Notes: a model not told the origin generated them from the letters alone. A stretch of 40,286 nucleotides of DNA from Marinosulfonomonas sp. (GCA_015488685.1 WFNH01000094.1:1-40286), one strand, 5' to 3'. Counted from the stretch's first letter, positions 15,865 through 24,240 are shown. Numbers and translations are program-made.

Positions 15865-16690
15865 GAAACTGGTCAGAGTATTTTCGATAGTTATTGCCTT
15901 TTGCGGGGCAATAAACGCTCATGCCCAGACTGCTGATCTGGTTTCCAAGACCGCCTTTCGGGTTTGTGCGGATCCTGCCAACAGCCCGTTTTCCAACAAG
16001 GAAGGCACGGGTTTCGAAAACAGGATCGCCAAACTGTTTGCCGATCAACTGGACCTTCCGTTGGAATATATGTGGTTCCCAATGGCCACGGGATTTGTGC
16101 GCAAAACCCTGAAAGAGAACCGGTGTGATGTGATCATCGGCTTTGCGCAGGGGCATGAACTGGTGTTGAACACCAACCATTACTACACCTCGGCCTATGT
16201 CATTGTGACCCGTGCGGACAGTGATTTGGCATCGGTCGATACCTTGGCTGATCCGCGCCTCAAAGGGCATGCCATCGGGGTAATTGCAGGCACACCGCCT
16301 GCCAGCCATATGGCCCGAAACGGTCTAATGCCGTTGGCCAAACCCTATCAGTTGATGGTGGACCGGCGGTTCTATTCCCCGAACGAAGACATGCTGGATG
16401 ATTTGCGCGCCGGTGTGATTGATGCAGCTTTCCTATGGGGACCGATTGCCGGAAACCTGTTGCTAAATGGGGATGGTGATCTGGTAATGACACCGCTTTT
16501 GAAAGAAACCCTGCCGCCCAAAATGACCTACCGGATCACCATGGGGGTGCGCCAAGGCGAGTTGGTCTGGAAGCGCAAACTAAATTCGATGATACGTAAA
16601 AATCAGGCGGCGATTGACCAGATACTGACCAGCTATGGCGTGCCGTTGCTGGACAATATGGGGCAACATATCAAGGAGGTGACCCAATGA
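15857..16690 (+). CDS. xoxJ: XoxJ-type periplasmic binding-protein-like accessory protein
   Basis: A 277-residue protein with an N-terminal signal peptide (M-G-R-K-L-V-R then a hydrophobic core ending at AHAQ) and a solute-binding-protein fold of the quinoprotein-dehydrogenase-associated type. Landmarks are FRVCADPANSPFSNKEGTGFENRIAKLFA near the N-terminus and IDAAFLWGPIAG later. XoxJ/MoxJ proteins are thought to assist maturation or activation of the dehydrogenase rather than import a nutrient. I place the start at ATG 15857, which overlaps xoxG by eight bases and gives a clean signal peptide; an in-frame ATG at 15776 would add a charged tail translated from xoxG sequence. The stop overlaps the next gene by ATGA. 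Confidence 0.88.
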   Translation: MGRKLVRVFSIVIAFCGAINAHAQTADLVSKTAFRVCADPANSPFSNKEGTGFENRIAKLFADQLDLPLEYMWFPMATGFVRKTLKENRCDVIIGFAQGHELVLNTNHYYTSAYVIVTRADSDLASVDTLADPRLKGHAIGVIAGTPPASHMARNGLMPLAKPYQLMVDRRFYSPNEDMLDDLRAGVIDAAFLWGPIAGNLLLNGDGDLVMTPLLKETLPPKMTYRITMGVRQGELVWKRKLNSMIRKNQAAIDQILTSYGVPLLDNMGQHIKEVTQ

Positions 16691-17253
16691 TACGCCGGAT
16701 GTTCAGTGCTATTCTTGCCGCATCCCTGCTGGCCTCGCCCATCAACGCCCAAAGCGTCACGGTGGACGAGCCGGACGATTACATGCAGGAACATTACCGC
16801 TCGCCGGTGCCCGCAACGCTGAAGGGCGGAACGGTGGTTGGGCCGGAACAGGCGCATGAATTGTGGCAAAGCGGCACGGTGGCCTTTGTCGATGTGGTGC
16901 CACGGCCGCCAAAGCCCGCGAACCTACCCGAGGGCACAATTTGGCGCGAAAAGCCGCGCCATTCCATCCCCGGCGCGATCTGGTTGCCCAATGTCGGCTA
17001 TGGCAAAATCGCCCCGCAAACGGACGCTTATTTCCAGCAGGGGCTGGAGAAGGTTACAGGTGGTGACAAGGCGCATCCGGTGCTGTTGTTTTGTCTGGCT
17101 GATTGCTGGATGTCATGGAACGCCGCCAAACGCGCGATCGAGGAATATGGATATGAAACCGTCTACTGGTTCCCCGAAGGCACCGACGGCTGGACGTTCT
17201 ATGACTATCCAACCGAGGTGCTAAAGCGCGAGCCGGAACCCGTGCAAAACTGA
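16687..17253 (+). CDS. PQQ-dependent catabolism-associated rhodanese-like protein with Cys/Cys-Trp motif
   Basis: A 188-residue exported protein with a signal peptide ending at INAQ (residue 22). The middle resembles a rhodanese fold (VAFVDVVPRPP, then IPGAIWLPNVGYG). The active-loop region is LLFCLADCWMSWNAAKRA, giving two cysteines separated by three residues and followed by Trp, as in the family found next to PQQ dehydrogenases. The biochemical role of this family is not established; cysteine-based redox or sulfur handling in the periplasm is a guess. The ATG overlaps the xoxJ stop. It converges with the next gene, leaving only four bases between the stops. Confidence 0.87.
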   Translation: MIRRMFSAILAASLLASPINAQSVTVDEPDDYMQEHYRSPVPATLKGGTVVGPEQAHELWQSGTVAFVDVVPRPPKPANLPEGTIWREKPRHSIPGAIWLPNVGYGKIAPQTDAYFQQGLEKVTGGDKAHPVLLFCLADCWMSWNAAKRAIEEYGYETVYWFPEGTDGWTFYDYPTEVLKREPEPVQN

Positions 17254-17257
17254 TTTA

Positions 17258-18103
17258 TCAGCCTTGTCCAAGCGAGAAAAGCTGATGGAACGCGGCCCCG
17301 TCGGTGTCCACCATATCAACGCTCAAGGTGCCGGAACCTGCGGGCAGCACCACGGATAGCGCCGGATCCTCGCTGATCGAAATGCTGCCGGTCATGGTGA
17401 ACATCGGGGCATCATCGGTGGCGAATTTGACCGTCTCGATGAAGCGGGCGGGTAGATACAGCAGGGTGATCTGGTTCATTTGCAAGCCGGAATGGCTGGG
17501 ATGGCTAAAGGTCACCGTTGCCTTCACCGGTTGTGGTTCAACCTTGGTGCCACTGGCCAGCGAAACCAGCCGTGTCTTGGCGTTTACAGGGTTCGCCGGC
17601 GCCAGGGCCAGCTTCATCTGGCCAAGGGTTTTCAGGGCGATGGCAGGATCATTCACCGGCGGGGCCGCGCAAGCCCCAAGGCCCGAGGTTTTGGTAAACC
17701 CTTCGCTGACCAGCAACTGCCCGTCGGTGGTTTCCACCACCAGATGGATACCGCTTGGCCCGTTCAGGCGCATGGTCATGTCAAAGGTGAAATCGCTGGT
17801 CGGGCGCTGCATTTCGAACACGGCAGACACCGGCATCGGGTTATCGTCAATCACCAGATAAACCTTGTCGATCAACTGCCCGTCAGGCAGGGCAACATTG
17901 GCCCCCATCAACACCCGCCGATCATCCGTTGCGCGGTAGGGGGTGCGTAGCGTGACGGTTCCGGCAGTGGCCATAGTCACGTCGCGGTCTTTGTCAAACA
18001 TCAACGGACTGATGTCATCCCATGCCTCGCCAGCGATGCTGGTCGTTGGTAAAACCGCAAGGGCCGCGGTGGCAATGATTGTCTTGAAAACCGATTTTAA
18101 CAT
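17258..18103 (-). CDS. Quinoprotein dehydrogenase-associated fused SoxYZ-like carrier
   Basis: A 281-residue exported protein (signal peptide ending near SIAG) in which a SoxY-like half is followed by a SoxZ-like half. The join carries GLGACAAPP near residue 150, resembling the cysteine-bearing C-terminal arm of SoxY that carries sulfur intermediates. The second half has the beta-rich SoxZ pattern (VKATVTFSHPSHSGL, then ISISEDPALSV). Fused SoxYZ proteins of this kind occur beside PQQ dehydrogenases in genomes lacking the full Sox pathway, and no other sox gene is seen here. The start at 18103 has AGGGAGA six to seven bases upstream; a Met codon six residues earlier has no ribosome site. It is the last gene of a three-gene minus-strand operon. 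Confidence 0.88.
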   Translation of the reverse strand: MLKSVFKTIIATAALAVLPTTSIAGEAWDDISPLMFDKDRDVTMATAGTVTLRTPYRATDDRRVLMGANVALPDGQLIDKVYLVIDDNPMPVSAVFEMQRPTSDFTFDMTMRLNGPSGIHLVVETTDGQLLVSEGFTKTSGLGACAAPPVNDPAIALKTLGQMKLALAPANPVNAKTRLVSLASGTKVEPQPVKATVTFSHPSHSGLQMNQITLLYLPARFIETVKFATDDAPMFTMTGSISISEDPALSVVLPAGSGTLSVDMVDTDGAAFHQLFSLGQG

Positions 18104-18182
18104 CTGTTTCTCCCTGTTCACGCGTTAAGGCAATATACAATTGCGTCAATGACCTGTCACCGTTCCTATGGTCGTAGATGGA

Positions 18183-19001
18183 TCACTGGGCCAACAGGAA
18201 CGCACCAAAGGCCCGTGGCCCGTCGCCGGTTTCATATTCCGCCGTTACCCGCAGCGTTTCCAGATCGAATACGCTGACCGTATCGGCATATTGGTTGGTG
18301 ACAAACCCGCGTCCGCCGGTCAGCGCCACAACATAGGGCCGTTCCTGCACCTTGACCTGCCCGACCACACGGGCCTTAGCGATGTCGATCACCGTCACCG
18401 TATTGGTCCCCACATCCGCCGTATAGGCACGGGTTCCGACGCTATTGATTGTCACGCCAAATGGTCGTTTGCCGACGGGCACGGTGGCAATACGTTTGCC
18501 ACTACCGGTATCAATGATCGAAACCTGATCTGAATCACGATCCGCAGACAACAGGCTGCTTCCGTCCGGTGTAACGGCAATCCCCGCCGGAGCATTGCCA
18601 ACTTTGATAATGCGCGTGACCTGACCCACGTCCGGCGCCACCTCGAACACCCGCGCGTTGTACCAGTCGGTGACATAGATGCGGCGACCATCTGGGTGAA
18701 CGGCCACCCCGAAAGGGCCACCGTCAAGTTTGATCCTTTTGGTTACACTCAGGGTGTCACGCGCAATCACGCTCAGGGTTTTGCTGTCGGGGCTGACCAC
18801 ATAGATGCGCGCGCCCGCCGGTCCCACCGCAACAGCCGCCGGTTTGCCACCAACAGGGATGGTTTTCAGTATTTTGCCATTGTCCAGATCAATCACGCTG
18901 ACATCATTGCTGGATTGATTGGTGACAAACGCCATATCCCCCGCAAATGCAGAGGATACAGCCAGCCAACCAATCAGGAGAGATGGGAGAAGGTGGATCA
19001 A
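18183..19001 (-). CDS. Exported YVTN-family beta-propeller repeat protein
   Basis: A 272-residue secreted protein with a short signal peptide (ending near SAFAG) and about six propeller repeats with the family pattern I-x-V-G-x-x-P-x-x-V-A-V-x-P-D-G-x-x-I/L-Y-V. Examples are IPVGGKPAAVAVGPAG, LDGGPFGVAVHPDGRRIYV, VGNAPAGIAVTPDG and VPVGKRPFGVTINSVG. No catalytic residues can be assigned; such proteins in PQQ clusters have no proven role. It overlaps the SRPBCC gene upstream by four bases and is followed by the SoxYZ gene after 79 bases. A second, longer propeller is encoded at 20913 on the other strand. Confidence 0.86.
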   Translation of the reverse strand: MIHLLPSLLIGWLAVSSAFAGDMAFVTNQSSNDVSVIDLDNGKILKTIPVGGKPAAVAVGPAGARIYVVSPDSKTLSVIARDTLSVTKRIKLDGGPFGVAVHPDGRRIYVTDWYNARVFEVAPDVGQVTRIIKVGNAPAGIAVTPDGSSLLSADRDSDQVSIIDTGSGKRIATVPVGKRPFGVTINSVGTRAYTADVGTNTVTVIDIAKARVVGQVKVQERPYVVALTGGRGFVTNQYADTVSVFDLETLRVTAEYETGDGPRAFGAFLLAQ

Positions 19002-19540
19002 TTGGCTGCGCCGAACCGCTCGGTTAGGGCGTCCAGTCCGGCTTTGTATACGCCTGTAACGGCGGCGATTGCGGCTTCGTCATTCAGTTCCTCGGGCGGA
19101 TCATTGTTCGGATAGCCCCGATAAAACGCCCCGCGCCATTCCACGATGGATCCGCCTCCATCACGCGGCTTGACCGTCAGATGCGAGGAATAGTTGGTGA
19201 CGGGCAGAACCTTTACGTCAACCTTTTCGATCCGGTAGGAATAGCTCATCTTTTCGGCACTGTATTTGTATAGTAACTCGTTGATGGTTGGGCCGCCTTC
19301 TTTGCCCAATGTCAGAACGCGGGTGGCGTTTATTTCGTTACCGCCATTGCCCGTAGTGCTGAACACCACCGGATGCCAGCTCATGTCCTGAAAGTTGCCA
19401 ATCGCCGCCCAGACTTCGTCCGGCGGGGCGGCAACCTCGGCGGTCAGGGTGATTTTCTGGCGCGACGGGCCGTGGGCCTGTGCGGTCAAGGCTGACAACA
19501 ACAGCACCATAAATGCCATCACAATTGCATAAATTCTCAT
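18998..19540 (-). CDS. Exported SRPBCC/START-like family protein
   Basis: A 180-residue protein with a clear signal peptide (hydrophobic core then ALTAQAHG, cleaved near residue 20) and an SRPBCC-type helix-grip domain: ITLTAEVAAPPDEVWAAIGNFQDMSWHP is the standard first strand and helix, and the long C-terminal helix is LNDEAAIAAVTGVYKAGLDALTERF. Such folds bind hydrophobic ligands, and most are cytosolic, so an exported version is notable. I chose the ATG at 19540, which has GGAGG six bases upstream; the frame extends 21 codons further without a ribosome site. It is the first gene of the minus-strand operon. Confidence 0.84.
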   Translation of the reverse strand: MRIYAIVMAFMVLLLSALTAQAHGPSRQKITLTAEVAAPPDEVWAAIGNFQDMSWHPVVFSTTGNGGNEINATRVLTLGKEGGPTINELLYKYSAEKMSYSYRIEKVDVKVLPVTNYSSHLTVKPRDGGGSIVEWRGAFYRGYPNNDPPEELNDEAAIAAVTGVYKAGLDALTERFGAAN

Positions 19541-19658
19541 TTTTTCCTCCCTGAAGCGCCCAAATTGTTCTTCGATGGTCCCCGCTGGCATTCGGCGGGT
19601 CAATATCGACCATAGTCCAAAGGCGGGGGGTGCAATTGGGTCGTAGTCTGGCAGGGAT
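19541..19658. promoter_or_regulatory. Divergent promoter region of the two PQQ accessory operons
   Basis: These 118 bases separate the start codons of the SRPBCC operon (minus) and the binding-protein operon (plus), so both promoters must lie here. GGTCGTAG at 19639-19646 also occurs at 18170-18177, just upstream of the SoxYZ gene; a shared regulator site is possible but two copies are weak evidence. No confident -35/-10 pair was identified. Confidence 0.35.
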
Positions 19659-20894
19659 ATGAAAATTCAGATGGCAATCAGCAGCAGGGCGAAAACGGTT
19701 TGGTCGATGCAGTGGATCTTTGTGATCTGCCTGATCGTGACGGGCCTGTCCTGCGGGGCCAATGCTGCGGAAAAGCAGGTGATTTCAGCGCTGGTTTTGC
19801 GGGTGGATACGCCAAAAACCAAACCGATCTCGCGGCTTGATCTGCCGCCCGATGATCTGGGCTTTGCCGGTGGCGCACTGGCGACCGAGGATAACCAGAC
19901 CACGGGGCGTTTCATGGGGCAGGAGTTTGTGACGCAGAATATCGCCTCCCCACCTGATGAGGCGGTGGCGGCGCTGGAAATGGCGATTGCCGATGGGGTG
20001 CAGTATATCGTGGTTCTGGCGGATGCGCCGATGGTGTTAAAACTGGCCGACGCGGCGGGGAACAAGGCGTTGGTGTTGAACGCCTTGGCACCGGATGATG
20101 CGCTGCGCAACGACGAGTGTCGCGCCAATCTGCTGCACATCGCCCCCAGCCGTGCGATGCTGACGGATGCTTTGGCGCAATTCCTGATCTGGAAAAAATG
20201 GCGCAACTGGTTTTTGGTTGAAGGCTCGCACCCCGAGGACAAGGCACTGGCCGATGCCTATCGCCGCGCCGCCCGTAAATTTGGGGCCAAGATCGTCGAG
20301 GAACGCGTATTCGAGGACACCGGCGGCGCACGGCGCACGGATTCCGGCCATGTTCAGGTGCAAAAACAAGTCCCTGTTTTCACCCAGCGCGCACCGGATT
20401 ACGACGTGATGATCGCGGCGGACGAGGCCGATATATTCGCCGTCTATCTGCCTTTTCACACATGGGAAGCCCGCCCCGTCGCCGGTTCGGCCGGTTTGCG
20501 TCCCGTCACATGGCACCCTGCACAAGAGGCTTGGGGGGCAACCCAGTTCCAACGCCGGTTTGAGAAACTGAACGGACGCTACATGCGGCCCGAGGATTAT
20601 CAGGTCTGGCTGGCTCTGCGGGTGTTGAGCGAGGCGGCGACCCGTACCAGATCGGACCGGCATGACGTGCTGGAAAAATACCTGTTGGGGGATGATTTCG
20701 AAATTGCCGCCTTCAAGGGCGAAAAGCTGACGTTCCGTCCCTGGAACGGACAGTTGCGCCAACCGATCCTGCTGGTGGGGGCCAGAGTTCTGGTCTCGGT
20801 CTCGCCACAAGAGGGGTTTCTGCATCAGGTTTCGCAACTGGATACTTTGGGAATTGATCAACCCGAAAGCGGTTGCCGTCTGGAAGGCCGCTGA
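19659..20894 (+). CDS. PQQ-associated ABC transporter periplasmic binding protein (branched-chain amino-acid-binding type)
   Basis: A 411-residue exported protein with a hydrophobic signal segment (VFVICLIVTGLS region, ending near ANAAE). The body is a type I periplasmic-binding fold: two lobes with VQYIVVLADAPMVLKLAD, NLLHIAPSRAMLTDALAQFLIWKKW and a late EDYQVWLALRVLSEA helix. It matches the family found with PQQ-dependent alcohol oxidation and a two-subunit export-type ABC transporter. The ligand is unknown. Starts at 19659, 19671 and 19707 all leave a usable signal peptide, so the exact N-terminus is uncertain. Eighteen bases separate it from the next gene. Confidence 0.86.
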   Translation: MKIQMAISSRAKTVWSMQWIFVICLIVTGLSCGANAAEKQVISALVLRVDTPKTKPISRLDLPPDDLGFAGGALATEDNQTTGRFMGQEFVTQNIASPPDEAVAALEMAIADGVQYIVVLADAPMVLKLADAAGNKALVLNALAPDDALRNDECRANLLHIAPSRAMLTDALAQFLIWKKWRNWFLVEGSHPEDKALADAYRRAARKFGAKIVEERVFEDTGGARRTDSGHVQVQKQVPVFTQRAPDYDVMIAADEADIFAVYLPFHTWEARPVAGSAGLRPVTWHPAQEAWGATQFQRRFEKLNGRYMRPEDYQVWLALRVLSEAATRTRSDRHDVLEKYLLGDDFEIAAFKGEKLTFRPWNGQLRQPILLVGARVLVSVSPQEGFLHQVSQLDTLGIDQPESGCRLEGR

Positions 20895-20912
20895 CATGAA
20901 AAGGAAACCGCG

Positions 20913-21878
20913 ATGAAAAAGATGATCTGCCTTGCCGTATTCGCCGGATTATGTGCGCCTGCTGCGGGGGCCTATACTGTCTATGTCAGCAATGAAAAGG
21001 ACAACACCGTCAGCGTGCTGGACAGTGAAACGCTCGAGGTGACGGATACCTTTGACGTTGGCCAGCGCCCGCGCGGGATACTGGTCAGCAAGGATGGAAA
21101 ACAGCTGTATATCTGCGTTTCCGACGAGGACACGGTCAAGGTGTTCGACACCGCCACGCTGAAACTGCTGCACACCCTTCCCAGCGGGCCGGACCCCGAA
21201 CAATTCGCCCTGCACCCGTCGGGCAACCCACTGTATATCGCTAATGAAGACGACAATCTGGTCACCGTGGTGGACGTGAAAACCCAATTGGTATTGGCGG
21301 AAATTCCGGTCGGGGTGGAACCCGAAGGGGTGGCTATCAGTCCGGACGGCAAGGTGGTGATCAATACCTCGGAAACCACCAATATGGCGCATTTTATCGA
21401 CACGACCAGTTACGAGATTTTCGAGAATGTGCTGGTGGATCAACGTCCGCGGTATGCGCAGTTCACCGATGATGGCAGCTTGTTGTTTGTCAGTGCCGAA
21501 ATTGGCGGCACGGTGACAGTGATCGACGTGACCAAACACCAAGCCATTCACAAAATCACCTTCGAAATCCCCGGCTTGCCCGATGAAACCATCCAGCCGG
21601 TGGGGGTCAAGGTGACGGCGGATGGCAGCATCATCTATGTTGCCCTTGGTCCGGCCAACCGGGTGGCGGTGGTGGATGGAAAAACCTTCGAGGTGCTGGA
21701 TTATCTGCTGGTCGGTCAACGGGTTTGGCAGATGGCATTCACGCCCGATCAGAAATACCTGTTCACCACCAACGGCAATTCAAACGACATTTCGGTAATC
21801 GACGTGGCGCGGCAAAAGGTGATCAAATCCATTCAGGTCGGGCAACAACCGTGGGGCGTGGCGATATCGCCAAACTAG
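20913..21878 (+). CDS. PQQ-dependent catabolism-associated beta-propeller protein
   Basis: A 321-residue exported protein (signal peptide ending near PAAGA) made of about seven YVTN-type propeller blades. Recurrent elements are VYVSNEKDNTVSVLD, VGQRPRGILVSKDGKQLYI, LPSGPDPEQFALHPSGNPLYI and IQVGQQPWGVAISPN at the C-terminus. It belongs to the propeller family that accompanies PQQ dehydrogenases. A role as scaffold or sensor in the periplasm is plausible but undemonstrated. It is longer than the propeller encoded at 18183-19001, and the two are not close copies. It is followed after 10 bases by an unrecognised exported protein gene. Confidence 0.88.
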   Translation: MKKMICLAVFAGLCAPAAGAYTVYVSNEKDNTVSVLDSETLEVTDTFDVGQRPRGILVSKDGKQLYICVSDEDTVKVFDTATLKLLHTLPSGPDPEQFALHPSGNPLYIANEDDNLVTVVDVKTQLVLAEIPVGVEPEGVAISPDGKVVINTSETTNMAHFIDTTSYEIFENVLVDQRPRYAQFTDDGSLLFVSAEIGGTVTVIDVTKHQAIHKITFEIPGLPDETIQPVGVKVTADGSIIYVALGPANRVAVVDGKTFEVLDYLLVGQRVWQMAFTPDQKYLFTTNGNSNDISVIDVARQKVIKSIQVGQQPWGVAISPN

Positions 21879-21888
21879 GGGGAAGAAT

Positions 21889-22326
21889 ATGAAACGAATT
21901 ATTATTGTGGCCAGTCTGCTTTTTGCCCTGCCCGTCGTGGCCCGCGATCTGGGTCTTGGGCCGGCGGGTGTTCTGGCTGGCAGCAACAAGGAAGAGCTGG
22001 AACCGATTACCTTAAGTGCCGGCAAACCGTTGACTGATGCGCCCTATATGCTGACATCCGGCACCTATTATGAACTGACAATCATCGCTGACGGCACCAC
22101 CGCGCAAAAACTGACCGGCGGGGATTTCTTTCGGGCGGTCTGGGTCGATAGCATCGAAACCGAAAGCGGTACCATAATGCCCACGGGACTGAACGGTATC
22201 GCGATGGATGCCGCGGGCGAAATGACCATCGGTTTTGTTGCCATCGTTCCGGGCCAATATGTTTTATCAATTCCGGGCGCACGTGGTGACACGCAAAAAG
22301 CCGTCTTTAACATTCTGGGTCAATGA
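21889..22326 (+). CDS. Exported protein of unknown family in the PQQ/ABC operon
   Basis: A 145-residue protein with a signal peptide (M-K-R-I-I-I-V-A-S-L-L-F-A-L-P-V-V-A-R). The mature part is beta-rich: a LTSGTYYELTIIADGTTAQKL strand pair in the middle and a late AIVPGQYVLSIPGARGDTQKAVFNILGQ end. The general shape suggests a small beta-sandwich, cupredoxin-like, but the Cys-His-Met copper ligands of a true cupredoxin are not evident, so I do not call it copper-binding. GGGGGAAG gives a good ribosome site. Its fixed place between propeller and ABC ATPase suggests a shared function. Confidence 0.78.
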   Translation: MKRIIIVASLLFALPVVARDLGLGPAGVLAGSNKEELEPITLSAGKPLTDAPYMLTSGTYYELTIIADGTTAQKLTGGDFFRAVWVDSIETESGTIMPTGLNGIAMDAAGEMTIGFVAIVPGQYVLSIPGARGDTQKAVFNILGQ

Positions 22327-22338
22327 TGGGCAAATTGC

Positions 22339-23067
22339 ATGACAGCGCTTGAGGTTTCCGATGTCAGCCATTCCTTTGGCAAGTTGAAAGCGCTGGATCA
22401 TGTGTCGCTGGCGGTGGGCGAGGGGCAGTTCACGGCCCTTCTGGGCATCAATGGCGCGGGTAAAACCACGCTGTTTTCTCTGATCACACGGCTATATGAC
22501 AATATCACCGGCACGATAAAGGTGGCTGGGTATGACGTGCGCCGTCAACCCGGACCTGCACTGGCGCGGTTGGGGATTGTGTTTCAGACCCGATCACTAG
22601 ACCGCGATCTGACCGTGCGCCAGAACCTGTTTTACCATGCCGCCCTGCACGGTATGTCGCGGGGCGATACCCGCGCCCGCACCGCCGAAATGATTGAACG
22701 GGTTGGCCTGTCGGACAAGCTGGACGCGCGGGTGTCGACCCTATCGGGCGGCCAGTCGCGGCGCGCCGAAATCGCCCGCAGCCTGATGCACAAACCGCGC
22801 CTGTTGCTGCTGGACGAAGCCACCGTCGGGCTGGACGTGAAATCGCGTCTGGATGTCGCCGAACTGGTGCGCGGGTTGATCCGTGACGAAGGCGTGGCGG
22901 TGCTGTGGGCCACGCATCTGCTGGACGAGGTGCAGCCGCAAGACAACGTCGCCATTCTGCACCAAGGCAAAATTCTGACCGCCGGAACCGCCCGCGACAT
23001 CGCCGGAAAATCCACATTGGAGCAAGCGTTCCTTTCGCTAACCGGCGTGGAGGAGGGGGTGTTATGA
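22339..23067 (+). CDS. ABC transporter ATP-binding protein, PQQ/alcohol-associated
   Basis: A 242-residue ABC ATPase with Walker A GINGAGKTT (residues 36-44), a Q-loop in VFQTRSLDRDLTVRQN, signature LSGGQSRRAEIARSL, Walker B LLLLDEATVGLD and switch His in WATHLLDE. It resembles the DrrA/export-type ATPases. The binding-protein partner upstream is of an import type, so the direction of transport in this family is unclear. It ends in ATGA, overlapping the permease gene. Confidence 0.92.
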   Translation: MTALEVSDVSHSFGKLKALDHVSLAVGEGQFTALLGINGAGKTTLFSLITRLYDNITGTIKVAGYDVRRQPGPALARLGIVFQTRSLDRDLTVRQNLFYHAALHGMSRGDTRARTAEMIERVGLSDKLDARVSTLSGGQSRRAEIARSLMHKPRLLLLDEATVGLDVKSRLDVAELVRGLIRDEGVAVLWATHLLDEVQPQDNVAILHQGKILTAGTARDIAGKSTLEQAFLSLTGVEEGVL

Positions 23068-23879
23068 GCGGCACCCCCCTTGGCTGGCGTGGCCGGATGC
23101 GCGCCCTTTACGGTATCATCTGGCGCGAGGCCCTGCGCTTTGCCAAACAGCGCGAACGCTTCTTGTCGGCACTGGTGCGTCCGCTGGTCTGGCTGTTCAT
23201 CTTTGCTGCCGGTTTTCGTTCGGTTCTGGGGTTGTCGATCACGCCGCCTTATGAAACCTATGTGTTGTACGAGGTTTACGTCGCGCCGGGTCTGTGTGCG
23301 ATGATCCAGCTTTTCAACGGTATGCAGTCCTCGCTTTCGATGGTTTATGACCGCGAAACCGGCGCGATGCGCACCTTTCTGGTCAGCCCCTATCCACGCT
23401 GGTTCCTGCTATCCGCGAAACTGCTGGCGGGGGTGGTGGTGTCGATCCTGCAGGTCTATGCCTTTTTGTTGGTCGCGTGGTTCTGGGGGGTGGATCCGCC
23501 ACCACTGGGTTATCTAACGGTATTGCCCGCGCTGGTGTTATCGGGGCTGATGCTGGGGGCGATGGGGCTGTTTTTATCGTCAACTATCCGGCAATTGGAA
23601 AACTTTGCCGGTGTGATGAATTTCGTCATCTTTCCAATGTTTTTCGCCTCGTCTGCGTTGTATCCGCTGTGGCGAATGAAGGAATCCAGTATCCTGCTAT
23701 ATGACATCTGTCGCTATAACCCGTTCACTTATGCGGCCGAACTGATCCGCTTTGGTCTATATGGCCAGATCAACTGGCTGGCGCTGGCAGTAGTGGTCGG
23801 GGCCACGGCGGTTTTTATGGGCGGCGCAATATATGCTTATGATCCGTCAAAGGGGATGCTGGGGCGTAAATCCGGGTAA
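23064..23879 (+). CDS. ABC-2 type permease, PQQ/alcohol-associated
   Basis: A 271-residue inner-membrane protein with about six membrane segments (beginning VRPLVWLFIFAAGF, then LAGVVVSILQVYAFLLVAWF, LPALVLSGLMLGAMGLFL, MNFVIFPMFFASSALYPLW and a final LALAVVVGATAVFMGGAIYAY). It carries the ABC-2 pattern (FNGMQSSLSMVYDRETGAMRTFLVSPYPRW). It pairs with the ATPase it overlaps. The start at 23064 has a strong GGAGGGGG ribosome site; a longer in-frame extension from 22905 is translated ATPase sequence. It is the last gene of the operon; an inverted repeat follows 30-60 bases later. Confidence 0.91.
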   Translation: MSGTPLGWRGRMRALYGIIWREALRFAKQRERFLSALVRPLVWLFIFAAGFRSVLGLSITPPYETYVLYEVYVAPGLCAMIQLFNGMQSSLSMVYDRETGAMRTFLVSPYPRWFLLSAKLLAGVVVSILQVYAFLLVAWFWGVDPPPLGYLTVLPALVLSGLMLGAMGLFLSSTIRQLENFAGVMNFVIFPMFFASSALYPLWRMKESSILLYDICRYNPFTYAAELIRFGLYGQINWLALAVVVGATAVFMGGAIYAYDPSKGMLGRKSG

Positions 23880-24240
23880 GCATTGGCAAACCGAAACCAA
23901 TAACTACCATCAATCCCGACGGTGATTGGCCCCGTCGGATTGGGCCGTATTTCAGTATATAACGATTGTGGCCAGCTGGTTGAGATCAGCCAAGCAGTGA
24001 TGTATCTAACGTCAGCGCCTTGGCAACGTAACGCCCACTGACGGCTACATCGGGCGGGGAAAGAGCATCATCAGAGAAAGGGATAAGATCGGAAAATAGA
24101 CAATCCGGAAACACCGCTTGCAACATCAAAGGCAAGCTGCATAATCGACGAACCGGATAAATCAGAGCCTCCAATGCTCAAACCGTCTTCATGTTCCACG
24201 TATTTGATGACGGACACTCTTGATCCTTAGAATGTTGCCT
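23880..24240. other. 361-base gap between the PQQ and acyl-cassette operons
   Basis: Besides the inverted repeat near its left end, no gene can be named. A minus-strand frame of 62 codons (23986-24174, from a TTG) reads like protein sequence, with an in-frame stop just before its start and a short MKTV-like beginning beyond the stop. It may be a decayed gene end. The promoter for the downstream synthase operon should lie in the last ~100 bases, but no consensus pair stands out. Confidence 0.4.
23912..23942 (+). terminator. Inverted repeat after the ABC permease gene, possible terminator
   Basis: Arms CCGACGG (23916-23922) and CCGTCGG (23932-23938) pair perfectly around a nine-base loop, and AAT/ATT could lengthen the stem across one bulged C. 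It sits 36 bases after the last ABC gene. There is no run of T afterwards, so termination would be weak or Rho-assisted. Confidence 0.45.

Noticed and set aside
17258-18103. A sulfur-oxidation (Sox) locus
   Set aside because: Only a fused SoxYZ-like protein is present; no soxA, soxB, soxX or soxCD is nearby.
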